A DNA stretch of 64,000 nucleotides, taken from positions 29,886,005-29,950,004 of the forward strand of contig CAIIXF020000008.1 in the NCBI GenBank assembly GCA_903813345.2, read 5' to 3'. The position numbers and the translations under genes were made by a program. Under the pieces are notes generated by a model. The model made no database searches, was not told where the DNA came from, and saw only the letters and a list, made by a program, of their open reading frames with translations. This DNA comes from Owenia fusiformis (Eukaryota > Annelida > Polychaeta > Sabellida > Oweniidae). Below, piece by piece: positions 57,562-64,000 of this stretch (positions are counted from its first letter, which is position 1; every line of letters begins with the position of its first letter).

Positions 57562-58162
57562 AGGAACATTCCTTGCCAGACTATTTCTCTCTTGATATGG
57601 TAGCTACAATCATATTACAATATTTACATATTTAGCAAAACACGGGAAAAAAATTTCATGTGGTCAATATTGATCATTTAAAAATGTAGTACTCATTCCC
57701 AGTAAGCTGCCATCTTTTCAGATTTCTTTCAGGAAGTGATGTCATCGACTCTCACCTGTTATAACCTTGTCTATTACAGTGTAGGAAAGACGTACAAAAT
57801 CACTTCTAAACAAGAAGCCCTTATCTTCTGTGTAAAAATATTTTCAGGAGTTGTCAACTTAGAACTAAAGAAGAGATCATCAAAAGGATTTTAATCATAG
57901 ACCAAATTGAAAAAATATTCAACTGGTTTAGTAATTCTAATAGCTCCTTACCTAATGTTATATGCAAAGTTGAGAGTCGATGACATCACTTCCTGAGTGA
58001 AATTTTAAAAGATGGCAGCCTATTGGAATTGAGCACTACATTTTTAAGTGATCAATATTGACCATTTCAAAACATTTTTCTGTTTTTTGATAAACTTGCA
58101 AAGTATGTATATGGTTATGGCTACAATATTAGGAGAGAGATGGTCTGGCAAGGAATACCCCT
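57562..58162. mobile_element. 601-bp MITE, TSD TTAA
   Basis: TTAA occurs at 57558-57561 and 58163-58166. The ends AGGAACATTCCTTGCCAGAC and AGGGGTATTCCTTGCCAGAC (right end reversed) start inverted arms of about 200 bp that include GTCAATATTGATC, GATGGCAGC and GATGACATCACTTCCTGA. The TTAA preference fits piggyBac or Kolobok-type elements. No ORF. It abuts the right end of the 53835 element, so the two share the TTAA. Confidence 0.88.
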
Positions 58163-58166
58163 TTAA

Positions 58167-59130
58167 AGGAAACCCTTCCAATATGGTGTTAAAGGGTGAC
58201 GCATATCGTTTAGTAAATCGAACGCTCGTTTCTGGTGTTGCTCACCGTTTAGTATAAAAGGCCCGATCCCGGAATAATACTCAAGGGTTCACAGGTTGGA
58301 TGTCGTTGTGTCAACACCTCTAACTGTTATAGCATAAGTATATTATAGATCGTCACACATTTATAAAAGGGTGATTTTTATTTTGACAAATCAATTCCAA
58401 ATTTATGGGTGAAGTTTCAGGATATTCTATTTGTGTATAATAAGGAAAAATTGGCATCTAAATTTCCTATAACGTAATAGCACACAGTTTGGCATATGAA
58501 ATATCATGTTGTACATGTACTGTTTGAACGCAATCACTCCATGGATAACGTTTTCAAAATCATTATAAACGGATTACTTTATCTCAAAGACAATTTCAAT
58601 AAACTGGATTTTACAGAACTCCCCTTATTTCTAAGAAATGGACTGATCCAGTTGATTCGCCTGGAGCCGCCATATTGTTTTTATACGAGATGCTTATCGG
58701 AACCCTTTAAAACTGTACTGATCAAAATTGGACATCTTATATTTATGTGATATCTCTAACACATAGAATAGCGTTTAGCAGAATACATACACAATCCGTG
58801 TGATTTCATACACGGTTTGTTCGAGTTTGCACACTCTATGTTTGTAAAATCACACTTGAAGCCTACATGCGTATTTGCGCATGCATTGTTTAAAATGACA
58901 TCGAACAGCCGTACACAAGTCGAACAAATGCTTATGCGGCTCGCACAAACGTTTTTCCCTTCACAAACCATGATGTGCCGATCACACACCTTGATGTACC
59001 GATCACACACCTTGATGTAACATAAATTGCTTTCTAGAGATGTTCGAGATTTTTTTCTAAATCTCGCGTTACTTTTGCACTGAACGAAATAACACATCAG
59101 CGCGGCAAAAAGATAAAAAGATTTAGCTGT
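58167..59130. other. Non-coding sequence with short repeats
   Basis: CCGATCACACACCTTGATGTA is repeated in tandem at about 58978-59019. The ORF 58496-58750 and the overlapping ORFs at 58756-59097 lack support. Confidence 0.4.
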
Positions 59131-59134
59131 TTGT

Positions 59135-59870
59135 CAGTGGCGTAGCGTCGTTTACGCAAAGTACGCAAATGCGTCCACTGGAACAATCCAATGTCTATCT
59201 GAACATTTGGAAATTCTAAATTTCTCAAGTTTTAATAAGCAAAGCCAAAGGCATTGTTCAACCTTATCATTTCGTATCTTTGAACAGGGTTCAACCATAG
59301 AAATTAGGTGTTTATTTTAGTCCCGACATGTCATTAATGATTCTTTCAAATTATACTCTCATAATTTCGTGAATACTCTTATATAATCCATATGACCTCC
59401 CCGTATTAGTACACAATGGCTGCTCATGTGCCGAATCCAGCTCCAGTTTTGGCGTAAGTATCTTTTGAATTTAATGATTAGGGATAGTTAATCAATTATG
59501 CTAATATCTATATACTATAATAATATCGAAGCAAGATTTGGCTGCACCTTTCATCCATAAATCTTATCGGAAGACATTGGATAAGAGTAATCAACAGTGC
59601 TGTCTGCTGCAGACATCTTTTTGTTCAGTGTAAATTATTCAGATAAGATTTTTACAACGATAATAGATTTTTTAAATGTTCAAATTAGCTAGATTTCTCC
59701 ATTCATTCTTAACGATACATTAAATATTTTTGCTTGAATTTCTACAAGACTTATAATGAGTACTTATGAGTAAATTTCAAGTGGAAATGAATGCGTATCG
59801 GGTAAACCCCCCCCCCATCCCAATTTTGGAATTTTGCGTCCCCTAGTAAAATTGCCACGCTACGCCACTG
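59135..59870. mobile_element. CAGTGGCGTAGCGT-ended TIR element, 736 bp
   Basis: CAGTGGCGTAGCGT at 59135 and its complement ACGCTACGCCACTG at 59857-59870 form a 14-bp perfect TIR. TTGT flanks both ends, so the target duplication may be short or a decayed 8-mer. Ends of this kind are common among hAT-like MITEs. A 13-codon reading (ATG at 59416) next to GTAAGT is noted but not called. Confidence 0.78.
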
Positions 59871-60645
59871 TTGTGGTAATATAGTTTATAGTACTAATTT
59901 GTATAGTTTTTATAAATGATTACTAAAAGCAAGTTGCCCAAATTAAGCTAAATTATATATTTTTAATTTAAAACTTACACTTTATAACATTTCAACGGAG
60001 GGCGCCATATTGTTCAAACCAGGATTTCAAATATCACGTGACATCAAATCTCCCACCCTATGTGAAGTGCAACTTGTTTGTGACAGCCTATGCAAGCGGG
60101 AACCATTCTATGCGAGTTTGAACTCAATGCGTGTGTAAAATTGACACTTTCGTTCGAAATTTACTTTGATCTATGTGTAATTCTTTCAGCCTATTCTATG
60201 CAACTTATTACACAATCCGTATGACGTTTCAACATTGCTTTTCGATTTTTGGAAAGTGATTGGAGTTAGTGCTAACTCTTTATGTGACAATTGATACAAC
60301 CAGTGCGTGTGTGAATGAAAATAAGTTATGTAAGCAAATTAACTGTTGGTATAACATGGATTGAAAATGGCATACGATGATGGAGTTTCGCATATAATGA
60401 TGCGTATGTCGCATAGTATGATGCGAATTTCGAATCATATAGTTCGAGTATCGCATCATATAGTTCGATTTTTCCCATAGATATGTAATATCCAATTTTG
60501 ATACAAAATGAATTCCATATTCCAAGACGCCATCGAAAAATACTGGCAGAATTTAGATCTGGTATTTTGAAGAGAGACAGGAGGTCGCTTAAATAACATC
60601 CCATTACACGACAGAAAATGTATTTAATGCGATTGTGACCAAGTA
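59871..60645. other. 5' flank of the CR1-like LINE
   Basis: It includes a short repeated GCATATAGTTCG / ATGATGCG cluster at about 60385-60475. Minus ORFs here (60280-60525, 60326-60691) reflect that cluster. Part of this may be the LINE 5' untranslated region, but the boundary is not visible. Confidence 0.4.
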
Positions 60646-60649
60646 GAAG

Positions 60650-63537
60650 ATGATGGACTCCAAAACTGGACAAGATTTTTCCATAATTCATTTCAATTCA
60701 CAAAGCATTCTTAGTAAAGAATCTGAGCTGAATATCTTCATTAATCAATTAAAGAAAAATCCAGTTCAAGTGTTGGCATTTTCTGAAACCTGGCTGAACT
60801 CTGACACAGAGAAGCAATGTGCATCTCTTTTCTCTGATTATACACCGTATTTCTCTTCTAGAACTGATCGTGCAGGCGGGGGTGCTGCTTTATTCATTTT
60901 TAATGGTATTTGCCACAAATTCAGACATGATATCAAATTTCATGATGATCAGTGCAATTCCTTAGCCATTGAAATTGTCAACCAACAATCTAAGAACATC
61001 ATCGTTACTGCTCTATACAAACCTCCAAAAATTAATATTGATGAATTTAATGTCAATTTAACTTCATATCTTAGACAAATCAACAATGAAAATAAATTTT
61101 CTGTCATCACTGGGGATTTTAACATAGATCTTTTCAAATCTGATATTCACAAAGGTACTGATGACTTTCTTAATATTTTGTACTCCTATAATCACAGACC
61201 ATTGATATACAAGCCTACCCGTGTAACATCCCATTCTGCGACCTTAATTGACAATATATTTACTAATATGTCTAATTTTATTCATGGGGATGTCATCTTA
61301 AGTGATATTTCTGACCATTTTCCAGTATTTGCACTTTCTGAGTCAACAATAAGCACTATAAAATTCAAAACGATTTCATACAGAAAACATACTACCCAAA
61401 ATCTACAAATGTTCAAACAACAGCTTTCTACTGTAGATTGGACTGATTTATATTCTAGCAATAATGCAAATGATGCATATAACTTTTTTCATGACATAAT
61501 TTCTAAAATCTATAATGAGTCATTCCCCCTCTTAAAAAAGAGAGTTAAGCATTACAATGATAACTCACGCCCTTGGCTAACTATAGGTATCATAAATTCT
61601 ACTAAGGTTAAAAATAAATTGTACTATAAATATGTAAAATGTCCCACAATTACCAATTTGACAGCATACAAAGAATATAAACGCTTACTTAGACGCACTA
61701 TAAGAACTTCCGAACGTTCATATTATCGAGACCGATTTAACTCTGCAAACGGTAATATAAAGGATACATGGGCTGTCATAAAAGATATTTTGAAAAAGAA
61801 AAAAGCCTACCCCAAATCTCAAAATGAATTTATAGTTAATGACCAGGTTATTTCAGATAAAACTGAAATCTCTAACAAATTTAATGAATTTTTCGCAACT
61901 ATTGGAAAGAAATATGCGGAAAATATTGGCCAAAGTAACAAACATTGGTCTCAATTTATTAACTCAATGAAAAAAACAGATATTAAATTTAATTTTGACT
62001 TAATAACTCACCAGGAACTACATGACCTAATGGGAGATCTCAAAGATAGCAGTGCATCTATTGATGATATCAAACCTATTATTATACGTCAGTCTAAGGA
62101 TGACCTTCTAAACCCTCTTCTTTTTATTTATAATATGTCTTTTCAACAGGGATGCTTTCCTGATCTTCTTAAAATGGCTAAAGTCATACCCATATTTAAA
62201 TCTGGTGAAAATGACAAATTTACAAATTACAGGCCAATATCGATTTTGTCTGTATTTTCCAAGCTCATTGAGAAACTTGTCCATAAGCGATTATACACTT
62301 TCTTTGAAGAATCAAAATTATTTTACTTACACCAATTTGGATTTCGAAAACATTTCTCCACATATATGGCAATTTTGACCTTTGTCGAAAATATAAGATC
62401 AGCTCTTGAAAATGATAAATACTCCATTGGAATCTTCCTTGACCTGTCAAAAGCGTTCGACACTATCAACCACGATATTCTCATAAAAAACTTGACTTCT
62501 ATGGTGTCGGACAAGTTGAACAAAACTTTTTTAAAAGCTATCTTCAAAATCGTAAACAAATTGTTTCTTATGATGGTGCCCTGTCTGACACCCTAACTGT
62601 TTCCCAGGGAGTCCCTCAGGGATCCGTTTTGGGACCACTTTTATTTATCATTTATGTTAATGACCTGTTCACGGCGTCACAAAGTCTTAAATCTGTTTTA
62701 TTTGCAGATGACACTAATCTTCTAGCTTCAGACCATAATTTGACTAGACTTGTAAATACTGTTAATCAGGAACTCATTACTCTTGATGACTGGTTTAAAG
62801 CAAACCTCCTTTCTTTAAACTATTCAAAAACAAAATTCATCGTCTTCTCCAAAAAACGAAAAAAGATTTGTCAACAAATTGAAATATTTATAAATGGAAA
62901 ACAAATTGATAGGGTTCATGAAATAAATTTTTTGGGAGTAACAATTGATGAATTCCTTGACTGGAAAAGTCACATAAAAAATGTAGAAAGAAAAATATCT
63001 AGAACCATTGGAATCTCATTCAAATGCAGATACTTGCTAAACATAAAAAGTATGTTAGCAATTTATAATTCTTTAATATATTCCTACTTGAATTATTGCA
63101 CAATCATTTGGGCCGGAGTATATTCAGCTTTGGATAAACTACTCAAATTACAAAAATCATACCTTCGTCTCATGGCAGGAAAAGACAGGTTTGAGCACTC
63201 GGCTCCACTTTTCAAACAATTTAGAATACTTCCAGTGCATGATATCTATCAATTAAATGTTGGAATTTTTGTTTATTGCTGGTATAACAATATATTAGTC
63301 CACCGCAAGATTTTTGAAAACTATTTTACGTTAAATGTTGACATTCATCGGTATCAAACTAGACATTCACATGATATCCATGCCTTCAAGTTCAAAACAA
63401 ATATTGGCCTTTATTCACTGAAAGTGCAAGGTCAGCAAATCTGGAATTCTATATCTCATCATATTCGACAAGCAGCCTCACTCTCAATTTTTAAGTCTTT
63501 GTTCAAACAAAATAAAATAACTGACATACCTTTATAG
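60650..63537 (+). pseudogene. CR1/Jockey-like LINE ORF2 (endonuclease + reverse transcriptase), one frameshift
   Basis: From the Met at 60650 the first frame runs to 62596 and the second continues to 63537. APE-type endonuclease spans residues 1 to about 230, with SETWLN near 44, TGDFNIDLF near 154 and SDHFPV near 220. Reverse transcriptase begins near residue 480, with KMAKVIPIFKSG near 507 and LDLSKAFDTINHD near 595. Homology continues across into the other frame from 62491, with QGVPQGSVLGP and then FADDTNLLAS. One missing base in the A-run 62485-62490 explains the shift; no other stop lies between. The C-terminus has the LKVQGQQIWNSI block common in CR1 and Jockey elements. It is a real lesion or an assembly error in a homopolymer. 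Confidence 0.93.
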
Positions 63538-63896
63538 TTTTAAAGATTTGAAAATGTCTTTACTATTGAAAATCTGTACTCTGCCACATTTTGTCTTATC
63601 AACTTATATATATACATATTATAAACTTAGCAGCAATTACCCGTTCTCGTGTCCTGTGTCTCTGTCCCCGAGTGTTAATATTTTTTACATTTTTGAAATT
63701 ATTTCCAACAGACTTGGGCCAGTGTCATTCTCAGGTATTTCTCCACTCCATTTTTATTTGTCTTACCTGTTGGTGTCACTGACCCATTTCTGTCCAGTTA
63801 AAACCAACATATATGCTCTTGAGAGCGTCATGTTGTATTGAATGTCATATATAATTTTCAAAATAGTAATAAATATCTGAATCTGAATCTATCTGA
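60650..63896 (+). mobile_element. CR1/Jockey-like non-LTR retrotransposon
   Basis: The ORF is followed by an untranslated tail of about 350 bp ending AATAAATATCTGAATCTGAATC, a short tandem repeat of the type that terminates CR1/L2-like elements instead of poly(A). The 5' end and target duplication were not found. No separate ORF1 is seen, so the copy is probably 5' truncated. Confidence 0.85.
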
Positions 63897-64000
63897 AAAA
63901 CATTTTTAGTTAGACTGTACACACTATATAGATATCAGAAATGACCTTTTCATATTTAAGAGATTCATTCTAGATAATTTTAGTGTTGATAATATTACAC
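63897..64000. other. Right edge of window
   Basis: About 100 bp of AT-rich sequence after the LINE; nothing recognised. Confidence 0.4.

Noticed and set aside
59404-59460. Possible short first exon (ATG at 59416 with GTAAGT after 12 codons)
   Set aside because: It lies inside a TIR element, is very short and has no identifiable partner exon.

Overview
This is a eukaryotic, AT-rich genomic window, most likely from a marine invertebrate animal. The evidence is an intron-containing DUF268 gene, a mag-like Gypsy element primed by tRNA-Ser, CR1/Jockey-like non-LTR elements, PIF/Harbinger, hAT, mariner and TTAA-type terminal-inverted-repeat (TIR) elements, and interstitial TTAGGG-type repeats. The phylum cannot be fixed from sequence alone. 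There is one assembly gap of exactly 500 N. Genuine host coding content is small and most of the window is repeats.

Layout. 1-1180: two minisatellites. 2.0-3.2 kb: a TIR element whose ends carry TATCGATA, then a small hAT-type element with an 8-bp target-site duplication (TSD). 4.53-8.76 kb: a giant inverted repeat of about 4.2 kb with unique outer arms of about 0.6 kb and inner arms made of a TRCAA-type pentanucleotide satellite; every long ORF inside is a repeat artefact. 11.5-29.3 kb and 32.9-41.5 kb: two nearly identical direct copies of one segment, unit A and unit B. Each holds a mariner-type element end, a 145-bp tandem array, a pair of hairpin MITEs (short non-autonomous TIR elements) and the large 3' exon of a DUF268 gene.

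The host gene. A 51-codon signal-anchor exon with a GTAAGT donor (29082-29235) is phase-compatible with the large exon at 36729-37555, giving a two-exon DUF268 gene. That 3' exon has lost its C-terminus through a 266-bp deletion. The paralogous 3' exon at 21784-22664 is intact but no first exon is visible upstream. A third copy of the first exon, near 41.3-41.4 kb, has lost its splice donor.

Nested insertions. Unit A carries a Harbinger-type MITE (TSD TAA, 15084-21571) whose empty site is preserved in unit B. Inside it sit a full-length Gypsy retrotransposon (identical 195-bp LTRs, TSD CATTG, one open Gag-Pol frame, minus strand) and a second 140-bp Harbinger MITE (TSD TTA). Unit A also carries a 5'-truncated LINE inside a hairpin MITE.

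42-58 kb: a Gypsy remnant, several foldback elements, a 49-bp satellite organised in 446-bp higher-order units with TTAGGG-like tracts, a 91-bp array, two related AAAGCG-rich foldback elements, a 135-bp array and a TTAA-flanked 601-bp MITE. 59.1-59.9 kb: a CAGTGGCGTAGCG-ended element. 60.65-63.9 kb: a nearly complete CR1/Jockey-like LINE broken by one frameshift in an A-run. I see no tRNA, rRNA or CRISPR. The strongest candidates for something new are the giant satellite-armed palindrome, the other array-bearing foldback element at 44.8-51.0 kb, and the recently duplicated and decaying DUF268 locus.
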